From Fuerstiella sp. (lineage in GTDB: Bacteria; Planctomycetota; Planctomycetia; Planctomycetales; Planctomycetaceae), in NCBI GenBank assembly GCA_022447185.1, contig JAKVAY010000066.1:1-43889 (forward strand): a stretch of 43,889 nucleotides of DNA, read 5' to 3'. Positions 1 to 8,459 of the stretch are shown here, piece after piece (the first letter of the stretch is position 1; each line of letters opens with the position of its first letter). The notes beneath the pieces were generated by a model. The model worked only from the letters and a program-made list of their open reading frames with translations, was not told the DNA's origin and did no database searches. The translations under genes were made by a program, and so were the position numbers.

Positions 1-626
1 CCGGTGAGCTTGCAGGACTGGTACGCCCTCGCTCAGACTGGGACGAATACTCGCTCGGTTCAATTCGAATGGGACAGGAACTGGCTGTAACGCCTCTGCA
101 GTTGATCGCCGGTCATGCGGCCCTCGCAAACGGCGGGCACCTGGTGAGACCACATCTGTTACTGGAAACGGCCAGTCGATTTTCGACAGCCCCGCTCGCA
201 TCCGTCGAAACAGTGGCTGCCAGTGCACCCGTGGAATCATTGGTCTTACATCGACACATTGCGGAATGGATCGTCCAAAATCCCATGAAACAGGTTGTTG
301 AACGAGGCACCGGTCAGTCCATTCGCAATCCATCAATTTCTATATTCGGAAAGACCGGAACGGCTCAGAAAATCGACGTTGAAACCGGAAACTATTCGAA
401 CTCGCGCCATGTTTGTTCATTTGTCTGCGGTGCTCCCGCAGAGTCACCGGAGGTGCTTGTCCTCGTGATGGTTGATGAACCAACAACCGGCAACCGGCAC
501 TACGGTGGAACTGTTGCAGCCCCACCTGCTGCAGAAATCCTTCGAAATTCTCTGCAAAGAGTCCGTCATCTCGACCGCAGTGTAACCGTGCGTCCCGAAG
601 AAGATCTGCCAATCCGATTGCGCTGA
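1..626 (+). CDS. Penicillin-binding protein transpeptidase domain, C-terminal part (5' truncated)
   Basis: This is the C-terminal end of a peptidoglycan D,D-transpeptidase, which cross-links cell-wall peptides in the periplasm. The reading frame is open from base 3 with no start, so the gene begins outside the window. Visible family marks are the segment SLGSIRMGQELAVTPLQL, typical of class B PBPs (FtsI/PBP2), and the KTG box in FGKTGTAQK near base 350, which lines the active site. The catalytic Ser-x-x-Lys and Ser-x-Asn boxes would lie upstream. The VLVMVDEP and YYGG-like (HYGGTVAAP) segments after KTG are also usual in this family. The next gene is convergent and ends 98 bases away. Whether this is FtsI or another class B PBP cannot be decided from the fragment. 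A functional PBP is notable because planctomycetes were once thought to lack peptidoglycan. Confidence 0.9.
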   Translation, partial: GELAGLVRPRSDWDEYSLGSIRMGQELAVTPLQLIAGHAALANGGHLVRPHLLLETASRFSTAPLASVETVAASAPVESLVLHRHIAEWIVQNPMKQVVERGTGQSIRNPSISIFGKTGTAQKIDVETGNYSNSRHVCSFVCGAPAESPEVLVLVMVDEPTTGNRHYGGTVAAPPAAEILRNSLQRVRHLDRSVTVRPEEDLPIRLR

Positions 627-720
627 GCCGGAACACCTTGCCTTGAAACAGAAAACTCTCAGGCGCACCCGGGGCCGATATGGAGCCTGCAGATCTTCTG
701 TTCGGACATCCAGATACCAA

Positions 721-737
721 ACACCTATTTAAGGTGT
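721..737. terminator. Small hairpin between convergent genes
   Basis: ACACCT and AGGTGT form a 6-bp stem with loop ATTTA. It overlaps the last codons of the esterase gene and sits in the convergent gap after the PBP gene. There is no U-run, so a terminator role is only possible. Confidence 0.25.
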
Positions 738-2014
738 CGGTCCGCGAAATTCAGATACTGCGTCCAGTCGTAGGGTGTTACGTCGTGCTTGCCGGCGCGT
801 TCATGATAACCAACATCGGTCAGGACAGGCTTCCCGATTTCTACCTGTCCGGAAGATCGCAACCCGGACTTCCCAAACAGGGCGTAGACTGGACCGGCGT
901 GGTACAGTGACAGCATTTCTCCGTAAGGATCCGCCCAGCGATCATCCTGAGCACTGGCGACGTAAACCGGACGAGGTGCCATCAGGGCGAGCAACTGGTG
1001 GTGGTCAATCGGCAGGCTCGTTTCTTTGTCGTTATACTCCCAATGCTTCCGACAAAACCAGTGTGGAAAGGCCGTATTGATTCGTTTCACGGTTTCTCCG
1101 TAACGTCGTCGCGACAATGCGGCACCGCCGCAGCCGGAGTTATTCGAGATCACGAGTCGGAAACGCTCGTCAGTTGCACCCGCCCACAAAGATGTTTTTC
1201 CAAGACGAGAATGTCCAAACACGGCAACCCGCTGACCATCGATCTGCGAATGAGTTTCGAGAGTGTCCAAAATTCGGCTCAGTCCCCAGGCCCAGGCACT
1301 GATTGAGCCACCAGCATCGTCTGCACGTGCTGTGCCGTTTTCAGGATCAAGTTGGTGAATACCGTTCTGAAAACCATCATCGAAATCCGGATCGATATCG
1401 CCGTAATACGCAGTGACCAGTCCGTATCCGCGACTGACAATTTGTCCGACATCCCAGCGGCCTGCCTGCAAACCGCGTGATAATTCCGAAGCATGATTGC
1501 TGATGGTCTTCATTCGAGGGTTCCTGCGTACCCAGGACTTCGGCAGGCGGACAGCGGGATCAGCATCGACCGTGTGGTTGCCTGAAAAATTCAGTCCCAG
1601 AAATGCAGGAATCGGACCAGCGGACTTCGTCGGGGTATAGATCAGCACGTCGATTGAAGGACCGGTATCGTCATCCGTCAGATAGACTGTCTGCTGCTCA
1701 CGAATGGCCGAATGATCCATAATTTCTCTGCGTTCGTGTGTTCGCACGCGCAGTCGTACGTTGATTCGGGGCAGTCGACCGAAGACGTGTTGTTCGAATA
1801 ACCGCAAAATCTCCTGGCGTCGGACCGACCGCCAGACCTCAGCTGAATTGACCGAAAGTCCGTCGTTTGTCGTCAGAGGATCCGGAAGTTCATATCGCGG
1901 AACAAGCGATTCGTCATAATTGAATTGGTCCTCTGATACAGCGCTGCTCGGTAACCAGACCACGAGCACACACACAGAAAACCCAAAAACACTGTTGATC
2001 TGCATCGAAAACAC
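725..2014 (-). CDS. Secreted CE15-like (glucuronoyl esterase / acetyl xylan esterase-type) alpha/beta hydrolase
   Basis: A predicted exported esterase of 429 residues. The N-terminus has a hydrophobic stretch (about residues 8-25) compatible with a Sec signal peptide. The nucleophile elbow GHSRLGK places the catalytic serine near residue 269 and is followed by LWAGATDERF and SNNSGCGGAAL, the pattern I associate with bacterial carbohydrate esterase family 15 glucuronoyl esterases, which cut ester links between glucuronoxylan and lignin. A His near 410, in GKHDVTPYDW, is the likely catalytic histidine. Many homologues are annotated simply as acetylxylan esterase. It stands alone between a convergent PBP gene and the divergent cfa gene, so the context does not reveal its substrate, which in marine planctomycetes could be an algal glycan rather than lignocellulose. 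The family call is strong; the substrate is inference. Confidence 0.8.
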   Translation of the reverse strand: MFSMQINSVFGFSVCVLVVWLPSSAVSEDQFNYDESLVPRYELPDPLTTNDGLSVNSAEVWRSVRRQEILRLFEQHVFGRLPRINVRLRVRTHERREIMDHSAIREQQTVYLTDDDTGPSIDVLIYTPTKSAGPIPAFLGLNFSGNHTVDADPAVRLPKSWVRRNPRMKTISNHASELSRGLQAGRWDVGQIVSRGYGLVTAYYGDIDPDFDDGFQNGIHQLDPENGTARADDAGGSISAWAWGLSRILDTLETHSQIDGQRVAVFGHSRLGKTSLWAGATDERFRLVISNNSGCGGAALSRRRYGETVKRINTAFPHWFCRKHWEYNDKETSLPIDHHQLLALMAPRPVYVASAQDDRWADPYGEMLSLYHAGPVYALFGKSGLRSSGQVEIGKPVLTDVGYHERAGKHDVTPYDWTQYLNFADRHLK

Positions 2015-2164
2015 CTGTTTGTGAGGCGAAACTGGACTGGCAGGCCCATCATGCTATCGACTCCATGATAGCGAGACATTGAATTTCTTCACTTGGGCGC
2101 CGAGCCGGAACACTGTCGTCTCAAAACAGAGGAGTGTGGCAGTCCGACGGTATGTTTGGTGCTT

Positions 2165-2182
2165 GACGGTGAAGACGGTGAA
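2165..2182. repeat. Tandem 9-mer duplication (GACGGTGAA x2)
   Basis: Two exact adjacent copies of GACGGTGAA lie in the 296-base divergent gap between the esterase and cfa. They could be a regulator site or a replication-slippage duplication. Confidence 0.6.
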
Positions 2183-2252
2183 TCGAAATTGACGTCGCCA
2201 GTGGGATTCGTTCGGGTTAAACTGTGGGGGCATTTGTTACGGCTGACACAAC

Positions 2253-2282
2253 TCCAGTGGCACCGAATCCAGTGGCACCGAA
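2253..2282. repeat. Tandem perfect 15-mer duplication upstream of cfa
   Basis: TCCAGTGGCACCGAA occurs twice back to back, ending 28 bases before the cfa start codon. It lies in the probable promoter or leader of cfa. It may be a paired operator or a recent slippage duplication. Confidence 0.7.
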
Positions 2283-2310
2283 GCATTCTCTCTATTCACA
2301 GGCATAACGT

Positions 2311-3666
2311 ATGTTTGGCAAGGACGCACGTTCCCGGCGGCAGCTTAAGCAGGCTCGATTGTTTTTTGAGTATCTGCGCGGGCGCCTGAATTCACCGATT
2401 TCCGTGCGCCTTTGGGATGGATCAGTCATTCAACTGGCTGACAATGTTGAACCGGGACTGGAGATTATGATTTCCGGACCAGACGTTATTGGAACGCTGT
2501 TGCGGCGACCCACAGCTGAAACGCTGCTTCGAGTGTTCGCCCGCGGAGGGATCAATTATTCAGGCACAGACCTGGTGACGTTCATTGAGAAAGCGAGAGT
2601 GCGTGACAGTCGCCGGAAGACTCGAGGCCTGCCACTGGGTTTGCTTGCACGGTTTGCATCCGCATTTGTGTTTGAAAAAGGAGAGCGTACGACTTCTGAT
2701 CACTCTTATAGCGGTGATGAAACCGGCCACAGTCGTCAACAGCAGGACAATAAAGACTTCATTCAGTTCCACTATGACGTCAGTAATCAGTTTTACCGTT
2801 TGTTTCTGGACAAGCAGCTGGTCTACAGCTGTGGCTATTTCCGAGACTGGAATGAGTCGCTCGAACAGGCGCAGGTAAACAAACTGGATATGATCTGTCG
2901 AAAACTTCAGCTGCAAAATGGCGACCGATTTCTCGATATCGGCTGTGGCTGGGGAGCTCTCATTTGTCATGCGACGAAATACTATGGAGTTCGGTCGCAC
3001 GGAATCACCCTGTCCAGACAGCAGCTTGCACTGGCGCAGCAGCGTCTCCGGACAGAAGGCCTTGCCGATCGTGCTACGGTGGAACTGAAGGACTATGCGG
3101 ATGTCGAAGGGCAGTTCGACAAGATTGCCAGCATTGGCATGGTGGAACATGTGGGCATTGACAACATGGCCGGCTACATGCAGAAAGTGAATTCGCTGCT
3201 GCCGGACCGTGGGATGTTCCTGAATCACGGAATCACTCGCCCCGGCAAGATGACAGACAAAGCGTTTCGTCGTGTGTCACCGGAACGTCGATTACTGGCA
3301 AAATATATTTTCCCGGGGGGCGAACTGGATCACCTCGGCCATATGATTCAGGCGACGGAAGCCAACGGATTTGATGTTCATGACGTTGAAGGATGGCGCG
3401 ATCATTATTCGTTGACCTGTCGTCACTGGTGCCAGCGACTGGAGGCACATCGAGACATGGCAATCCAGGAAGTCGGTCCTGAAAAATACCGGCTGTGGGT
3501 ATTGTATCTTGCAGGATGCGTCTACGCACTGGGTGATGGTGGAGCAAGAATTTATCAGACGGTCGCCACCAAGCATCAGGCAAAGGGACTTAGCGGCATG
3601 CCCTGTACCAGAGAACATCTGTACGCAGAATCCTCAACCGTGCAACAGAACAGCCGCGTCGCATAG
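2311..3666 (+). CDS. cfa: Cyclopropane-fatty-acyl-phospholipid synthase family methyltransferase
   Basis: A 451-residue SAM-dependent enzyme that methylenates cis double bonds of membrane phospholipid acyl chains. The C-terminal domain holds the SAM-binding motif FLDIGCGWGAL (around residue 210), preceded by the typical HYDVSNQFYRLFLD and LVYSCGYF segments and followed by SIGMVEHVG, all diagnostic of CFA/mycolic-acid synthases. The N-terminal ~130 residues match the lipid-binding N-domain of Cfa. The length is close to E. coli Cfa (382 residues), with a modest insert. The start at 2311 has no strong Shine-Dalgarno; no better in-frame start is obvious. It is divergent from the esterase gene and convergent with the following sigma/anti-sigma pair, so it is probably transcribed alone. 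Two tandem duplications lie in its upstream region. Confidence 0.93.
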   Translation: MFGKDARSRRQLKQARLFFEYLRGRLNSPISVRLWDGSVIQLADNVEPGLEIMISGPDVIGTLLRRPTAETLLRVFARGGINYSGTDLVTFIEKARVRDSRRKTRGLPLGLLARFASAFVFEKGERTTSDHSYSGDETGHSRQQQDNKDFIQFHYDVSNQFYRLFLDKQLVYSCGYFRDWNESLEQAQVNKLDMICRKLQLQNGDRFLDIGCGWGALICHATKYYGVRSHGITLSRQQLALAQQRLRTEGLADRATVELKDYADVEGQFDKIASIGMVEHVGIDNMAGYMQKVNSLLPDRGMFLNHGITRPGKMTDKAFRRVSPERRLLAKYIFPGGELDHLGHMIQATEANGFDVHDVEGWRDHYSLTCRHWCQRLEAHRDMAIQEVGPEKYRLWVLYLAGCVYALGDGGARIYQTVATKHQAKGLSGMPCTREHLYAESSTVQQNSRVA

Positions 3667-3708
3667 TCAAAGACCGTAACGCTGACAGCTGCGCTGCAGC
3701 TCTTAAAA

Positions 3709-3722
3709 CGTTCACGTGAACG
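3709..3722. promoter_or_regulatory. Perfect 14-bp palindrome CGTTCACGTGAACG in convergent gap
   Basis: A self-complementary 14-mer between the cfa stop and the anti-sigma-like gene stop. It could act as a terminator stem or a protein site. There is no other support. Confidence 0.35.
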
Positions 3723-3763
3723 CAGTTGTCGGCACGTAACGAGAACGTCACTAAACAGACAAG

Positions 3764-4231
3764 TCAGTCAGCTGCTTCGCGACGACGAACAAGTTCGTCC
3801 AACTGCCGTAAAAACTCCGCATCTTTCGTCAGGTCATTGTGTGATGGCGAAGAACCGATGCCAACGGTGTCCGTACTCAGTACCGGAGATTTTGACTGTC
3901 GAACATTCGCACCCCGGTCCCACGAAACGCTGGCTCCAAGCACAAATGCCAGACAAATTGTAACGGCTGTGGTCAGAGCGGGATGGTGATACCAAAACCC
4001 GCCTGGCCGCTGTACCGGCTGTACAACCGATTCTTCCGCCAGTGGAGCGACCAGCGGCGTCTCACGAACCGAGTGACCGACCAGTTGTTCTTCAAGAAAC
4101 GTGCAGGCAAGCCGCTTCCAGCCATTGGGTTGATATTCTACGAGTTCGAGCAATTCGTGCCGCTGGTCAGCTGACAGCTCTCCGTCTGCTGCACGCTGCA
4201 TTAACAATTCCAGTCGTTCGGTTACGTTCAT
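3764..4231 (-). CDS. Single-pass membrane protein, probable anti-sigma factor partner
   Basis: A 155-residue protein. The N-terminal ~50 residues (MNVTERLELLMQRAADGELS onward) resemble the short helical start of planctomycete anti-sigma-like proteins. A single membrane segment lies at about residues 85-107 (HHPALTTAVTICLAFVLGAS), followed by a short low-complexity C-terminus. There is no HxxxCxxC zinc motif, so it is not a classic ZAS-type anti-sigma. Its ATG overlaps the stop codon of the upstream ECF sigma gene in an ATGA junction, which implies translational coupling and 1:1 production. The anti-sigma role is inferred from this coupling, the size and the topology, not from a recognised domain. 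Confidence 0.65.
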   Translation of the reverse strand: MNVTERLELLMQRAADGELSADQRHELLELVEYQPNGWKRLACTFLEEQLVGHSVRETPLVAPLAEESVVQPVQRPGGFWYHHPALTTAVTICLAFVLGASVSWDRGANVRQSKSPVLSTDTVGIGSSPSHNDLTKDAEFLRQLDELVRRREAAD

Positions 4232-4749
4232 GATACGCCACCCTGGTGTTGCAGCAAAGCTTTGAGGCGTTTGCGGGATTTGAGCAGTCGATATTCAATT
4301 GTGTCTTCCGACACTCCAAGCATTTCCGCCAACTGACGGTATGTCCAGCCCTCAACATATTTCAACATGAGTACCTGGCGATCCAGTTCGTCAAGTTGCT
4401 GAACTGCAGAACGCACGGTTTCCTGCCGCTCAGCGGCCAGCACACTGGCAACCGGATCCACCTGGCTGAAAACGGCATCAACCGATCGCGAGTTTTGTGC
4501 CAGTCGATTCTCAAAATTTCGACGGCGGCCGACAGTCCGCCGATACATCATCACCTGACGTACAGCGATCTGATACAGCCATGCGCCCAACTGACCAATA
4601 TCACGAAGGACGTCTCTCTGCCGTACCAGCGCCAGAGCGATGTTTTGCATGATGTCTTCGACTGCTTCTGATTCATGCACGCGACTGCGCACAACGGTAC
4701 GCAGCCAGCTTTCGTTATCAAGATATACAGCCTGGGGAGTCAAGGTCAT
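4228..4749 (-). CDS. ECF-type sigma-70 family RNA polymerase sigma factor
   Basis: A 173-residue extracytoplasmic-function sigma factor. Region 2 is seen around residues 10-75 (ESEAVEDIMQNIALALVR, then LGAWLYQIAVRQVMMYRR), and region 4 is a helix-turn-helix around residues 117-165 (LDELDRQVLMLKYVEGWTYR, then LAEMLGVSEDTIEYRLLKSR). Sigma regions 1 and 3 are absent, as is usual for this class. It is followed with ATGA overlap by a membrane protein that probably sequesters it. Upstream is a 404-base gap with a near-palindrome 60-75 bases before the start, a possible regulatory site. The signal it responds to cannot be told from the neighbours. Confidence 0.9.
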   Translation of the reverse strand: MTLTPQAVYLDNESWLRTVVRSRVHESEAVEDIMQNIALALVRQRDVLRDIGQLGAWLYQIAVRQVMMYRRTVGRRRNFENRLAQNSRSVDAVFSQVDPVASVLAAERQETVRSAVQQLDELDRQVLMLKYVEGWTYRQLAEMLGVSEDTIEYRLLKSRKRLKALLQHQGGVS

Positions 4750-5153
4750 TCAGATTCACTGGAGTGGCACGTCTGTCAGGAAAGAGATCACCGGATCGCA
4801 TTCAGTTTCACAGGTCACCTGTGTTCTTCGGTAGAGGAAGTTGCCAACGTCAGAACCTTCCGGAACCCAAATTGGAAAAATACCTGCCAACTCCGCAAAA
4901 AACCAGTACAGACATTTTTCCGTGTTCCTACCTGATTTTGTCATTCATCTGTTCGTCGAGGAAGTCACCTGAAAACACCAGTCGATATCCCGACAAGTTC
5001 ATGACAGGCCCCAGTCGTCAGCAGTTACCCAAGTCTCAGAGTTTCTCTGTGTGAACGACGACAGAAGACTTCGCCCGGTTTATGATCTCGCTACTAAATT
5101 CGGTGTTCCGGACCGGTCCCTTTTAAATCACGACGGACTCGAGGGAGGTTTGC
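4750..5153. other. Divergent intergenic region, 404 bases
   Basis: The region separates the sigma gene (minus) from the GT39-like gene (plus). Apart from the near-palindrome at 4809-4823 and the Shine-Dalgarno GGGAGG at about 5143 before the plus-strand gene, I see nothing coding or structured; short frames here lack coding character. Confidence 0.6.
4809..4823. promoter_or_regulatory. Near-palindrome CACAGGT-C-ACCTGTG upstream of the sigma gene
   Basis: A perfect 7-bp inverted repeat around one central base, 60-74 bases upstream of the ECF sigma start codon. The symmetry suits a dimeric regulator. Only the symmetry is seen. Confidence 0.35.
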
Positions 5154-6551
5154 ATGCCAACTCTGCTTCAACGCAGTCTTGAGAGTCCTCAATTCTGTGG
5201 GTTCGCTGCCTTTGTAATGAGCACAGTGATCCTGCTGGGACATTACTCCACCAAGTACGGACTCAATACGCCGCCTTCTGCATCCGGCGATGAGTTTTCA
5301 TATGACAGTATTGGCTGGAACCTGGCACATAGTGCCGGGTTCGCGGAAGGTGGCAGTGACCCCGTCTTTCACCATCCTTATGACCAGGCCGGTAAATCCG
5401 AGTCCGAGAATGCTGCCCGACGTGGCAGCCCGCGGCCGGAAACAGTCGCACACCGACCACCACTGTTTCCCGTTGCACTTGCAGGGTTAAATACCGTATT
5501 CGGTCGACAGTTCTGGGCGGTTCGCATAATGAACGTTTTAGCCAGTGCTGCAACGTGTGGTCTGCTGGTCTGGTATCTGACAGCGACTCAGCGAAATACG
5601 GCAGCAATCATTGCGTTCTGTATGTTTCTCGTCGTGGACACACGAACTCGATTGTACGGTCGCGCCATTCTGACTGAGGCGACCGCAACATTCTTAACAA
5701 CTGTCGCAACACTGCTGCTAATTCATCTCAGCAATACGGTACGCCTGCGAAATGTGACCCTGATGGGGATTGTCGGCGGCGTGATGATCCTGGACCGAAC
5801 CGTATTTGCGCTGTGGATACCGGGGATTGCACTGATTGTAGCTGTATTGAGTTACCAAAGTTCACATATTTCATCGACTACATCACCCATTCACAGCTGG
5901 CGTCATGGATTCTCGATGGCACTGGTGTTCGTGTTCTGCGCTGCTCTTGTTGTCCTTCCATGGTCGTGGCGAAACATCAATGTACTTGGCACCATGATGC
6001 CGCTGGGAACCCAGGGTATGACACAACTTCCTGCCGGCTTCAGTGATCGTGCGGTCCAAACCGGTGGTGTATGGGAAATGGAGTCTTCACTTCGGCTGGC
6101 GAGGTCACTCGACCTAGACTCAATGACTCGCATCGAACGCGATGTGGTTCGTGCTCAGTTGGGAAAGACAGCCGCATTCGAATGGATTCGGAATCATCCC
6201 GTCACATCGATCTGGCTGGCTGTGATGAAAATCTGGCAGGAGTATCGACCACGCACGCGCACTGAATGGTTCATCGGCACGAGTGCTCTCGCAGGACTCG
6301 TGTTAACGAGTCGCCGCAGGGAGACACAGGTGTTTCTGGCGCTACACACCGTCAGTTGTTTCGCGATTGGATGTACATGGTCCGTGGAAGGCCGTTTTGT
6401 AGTGCCATTGGTGTTTTCTATCCATGTCCTTGCTGCAAACACTCTGGCCTCTCCGACTTGCCTGATACGCCGCTGGTGGTCTGTCAGTAATACTTTAAGA
6501 CTATTTAAGAATTGGAAAAAAGAAGGCCGCAGCTCAGACAACCCCGAATAA
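5154..6551 (+). CDS. GT39/ArnT-like polytopic membrane glycosyltransferase
   Basis: A 465-residue integral membrane protein of the GT-C fold. After the first membrane helix (around residues 14-32) comes an acidic periplasmic loop (GDEFSYDSIGWNLA), the position of the catalytic acidic residues in dolichyl-phosphate-mannose mannosyltransferase and ArnT families. The next landmarks are HRPPLFPVALAGLN and ILTEATATFLTT, also characteristic. Roughly ten hydrophobic segments follow. It probably moves a sugar from a polyprenyl-phosphate donor to a lipid or protein on the outer face of the membrane; donor and acceptor are unknown. The start is fixed by a good Shine-Dalgarno (GGGAGG, 7 bases before the ATG). 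It is flanked by a 404-base and a 291-base gap, so it is probably a single-gene unit. Confidence 0.75.
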   Translation: MPTLLQRSLESPQFCGFAAFVMSTVILLGHYSTKYGLNTPPSASGDEFSYDSIGWNLAHSAGFAEGGSDPVFHHPYDQAGKSESENAARRGSPRPETVAHRPPLFPVALAGLNTVFGRQFWAVRIMNVLASAATCGLLVWYLTATQRNTAAIIAFCMFLVVDTRTRLYGRAILTEATATFLTTVATLLLIHLSNTVRLRNVTLMGIVGGVMILDRTVFALWIPGIALIVAVLSYQSSHISSTTSPIHSWRHGFSMALVFVFCAALVVLPWSWRNINVLGTMMPLGTQGMTQLPAGFSDRAVQTGGVWEMESSLRLARSLDLDSMTRIERDVVRAQLGKTAAFEWIRNHPVTSIWLAVMKIWQEYRPRTRTEWFIGTSALAGLVLTSRRRETQVFLALHTVSCFAIGCTWSVEGRFVVPLVFSIHVLAANTLASPTCLIRRWWSVSNTLRLFKNWKKEGRSSDNPE

Positions 6552-6842
6552 TGGAATACTCAGATTGGGCAGATCACTCTGCTGCAATTCAGCCATCAAA
6601 GGGGTCGTTCGATGCACCTTATGGGGCAGCGCCCGGCAAAAATTGCCGAACTTTCACGCGACGGTCTTTCCCCGTATTCCCGGTTTCATTAAATTTCGCA
6701 GACTGACACCACCGTCCAAAGCAGAAATCCACAGACAAAACGGACCGTTTGTCCTGTGAAATCAAGTCTCAGTTTGAGAGATATCTGATGACAAAGTGGC
6801 CGCTGTCGGCGCGTAGCTCGGTCACTGAGAAGGGAGTCTGAG
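6552..6842. other. Intergenic region, 291 bases
   Basis: The leader of the YhaO/YhaN-like operon. A strong Shine-Dalgarno (AAGGGAG) precedes the start at 6843. No terminator or convincing -35/-10 pair was found. Confidence 0.5.
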
Positions 6843-8429
6843 ATGCCTTATCACCCTCAGCGTTTCATTCACGCGGCCAACGTCCGTCTGGATGTGCCTG
6901 TGAGTGTTTACCTCTCAGAGCAGCTCACAGATGAGTTACGCCACCAGCTGGAAGATGCCACTCTGCTGTCATTCGACTGTGTGATACAGAATTGCATTGA
7001 ACAGCGTGTCGATTACCTGTTGCTGTCGGGAAATGTATTCGTTGAATCAGACCGGAGTCTGCGAGCACGGTTGGCTCTGCTGCAGGGCTTCCGTCAGTTG
7101 CAGGAAGAGGCAATCCCGGTTTTCATCATTCCTGGCGACACAGATCCGCCGGACGCCTGGCGGGCCATCCCGGAATTGCCGACCAACGTCCATTTTTGCT
7201 TTAGTTCCAGCCCGGAACCAATTGATCTTGAACACGAGGGTAAAAAGATCACGACGGTGAGTGCATCGATGTGGTATGGCGAAACTGACACATTTGGCAT
7301 TCGTGTGATCCATTCAAGTCCCGACGGAATTGAACCATTCCGAATCGGCACCGTCAGCCGGACCAGTTATGACGAGTCACGACGGATGACCAGTCTGTCT
7401 GCAGCGGCCGAAGACAGACTGATTCCTCTGGAACACAGTACAGACAAAACGCCTTCGGACCAAAACTCCACGGGTCAGGCCCGTGCGAGTAATGGGGATG
7501 TGTCCGAATACGAAGCCGGTTTTCGCAACTACATCCGGAAACTGATGCGTGAAGGGAAACTAAACTACCTGGCTCTGGGCAGCGAACTTACTCGAGAAGA
7601 AATGCAGCTGGAAACAGGTCATGTGCACTGTCCAGGAATCACTCAGCCACGCAACCAGCTGGAAGCAGAATCTGGGCTCTGCAGTCTTGTTGTGGTTGAC
7701 GTATCCGGCAATGTGAGCATTCAGGAAATCAACACCAGCGCGGTGAACTGGAAAAACATGACTCTGCGTCTGGAACCCGGTACTGAATTGAACCAACTGC
7801 TGGAACAGATGAGGAATAAACTGGCCGACACGTCATGCTGTCCGTCGGATCGCATCTGGTCCGTCTGCTGGATATTGACCGGTCCGCTTCCGGTGTTGCG
7901 GAGCTTCGTGGAAGACGACCTCGAACTCGCTATGGCAGTAGAACTCGACAAGCTCAATGTGACTGGTCGATCAGTTCGACTCCTGCACCAGGTGCGAATG
8001 CTGCCGGATGCGTGGGATCTCGCAGATCCTGAACATCTCGCTCAACAATATGCAGATTTGATCCCTCAGGATGTCGAATTGCCCCGCGACACACTAATCG
8101 CTTTTCTCACTGACACGGATTTATCCGAAGGATGGTCCAGGCGGCTGGAAGCACTCGCCGACAGTATTGATCGGCAGCGCGTGCTGACTCAGTTGCGCAA
8201 CGATGGCGCGGACTGGTTTGTGTCCGAGTTCGAAGAATTGCTGTCTTCCGAACTCCTCGATCGTGACGCAATTGAAACTGAGCTGACTGTTACGGATTCA
8301 GAATCAAATGGTGACATCGCAGTGGCTGAATCGGAATCTTCCTCAATTGTGTCCACACCTGCCCCGGCCGTACTCACTGTGGACAACAACCTTGATGACG
8401 CCGACGACTTGAACGAAACGAACTCCTGA
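6843..8429 (+). CDS. YhaO/SbcD-like metallophosphoesterase-fold protein with lost catalytic motifs
   Basis: A 528-residue protein whose first ~290 residues follow the Mre11/SbcD/YhaO nuclease fold. The metal-binding motifs are recognisable by position but substituted. The usual HAADxHL is HAANVRL (residues 10-16). The usual SGDxFD is SGNVFV (62-67). The usual SGNHD is PGDTD (97-101). The LLHG motif becomes GTVSR (169-173). ALGHxH becomes ALGSEL (244-249). The frame around each, e.g. VDYLLLSGNVF and IPVFIIPGDTD, is intact. By family knowledge these residues bind the two Mn ions, so nuclease activity is unlikely. The C-terminal ~240 residues are a capping and partner-binding region ending in an acidic Ser/Asp-rich tail. 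It lies 30 bases upstream of the YhaN-like ATPase gene and is certainly co-transcribed with it. The most likely role is a structural or DNA-binding subunit of that complex. Confidence 0.75.
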   Translation: MPYHPQRFIHAANVRLDVPVSVYLSEQLTDELRHQLEDATLLSFDCVIQNCIEQRVDYLLLSGNVFVESDRSLRARLALLQGFRQLQEEAIPVFIIPGDTDPPDAWRAIPELPTNVHFCFSSSPEPIDLEHEGKKITTVSASMWYGETDTFGIRVIHSSPDGIEPFRIGTVSRTSYDESRRMTSLSAAAEDRLIPLEHSTDKTPSDQNSTGQARASNGDVSEYEAGFRNYIRKLMREGKLNYLALGSELTREEMQLETGHVHCPGITQPRNQLEAESGLCSLVVVDVSGNVSIQEINTSAVNWKNMTLRLEPGTELNQLLEQMRNKLADTSCCPSDRIWSVCWILTGPLPVLRSFVEDDLELAMAVELDKLNVTGRSVRLLHQVRMLPDAWDLADPEHLAQQYADLIPQDVELPRDTLIAFLTDTDLSEGWSRRLEALADSIDRQRVLTQLRNDGADWFVSEFEELLSSELLDRDAIETELTVTDSESNGDIAVAESESSSIVSTPAPAVLTVDNNLDDADDLNETNS

Positions 8430-8459
8430 CGCACCTCGCCACGATGGCAGGATTAACGG

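Noticed and set aside
2560..3228. 222-codon minus-strand frame inside cfa
   Set aside because: Entirely opposite a strongly supported enzyme gene and without family resemblance.
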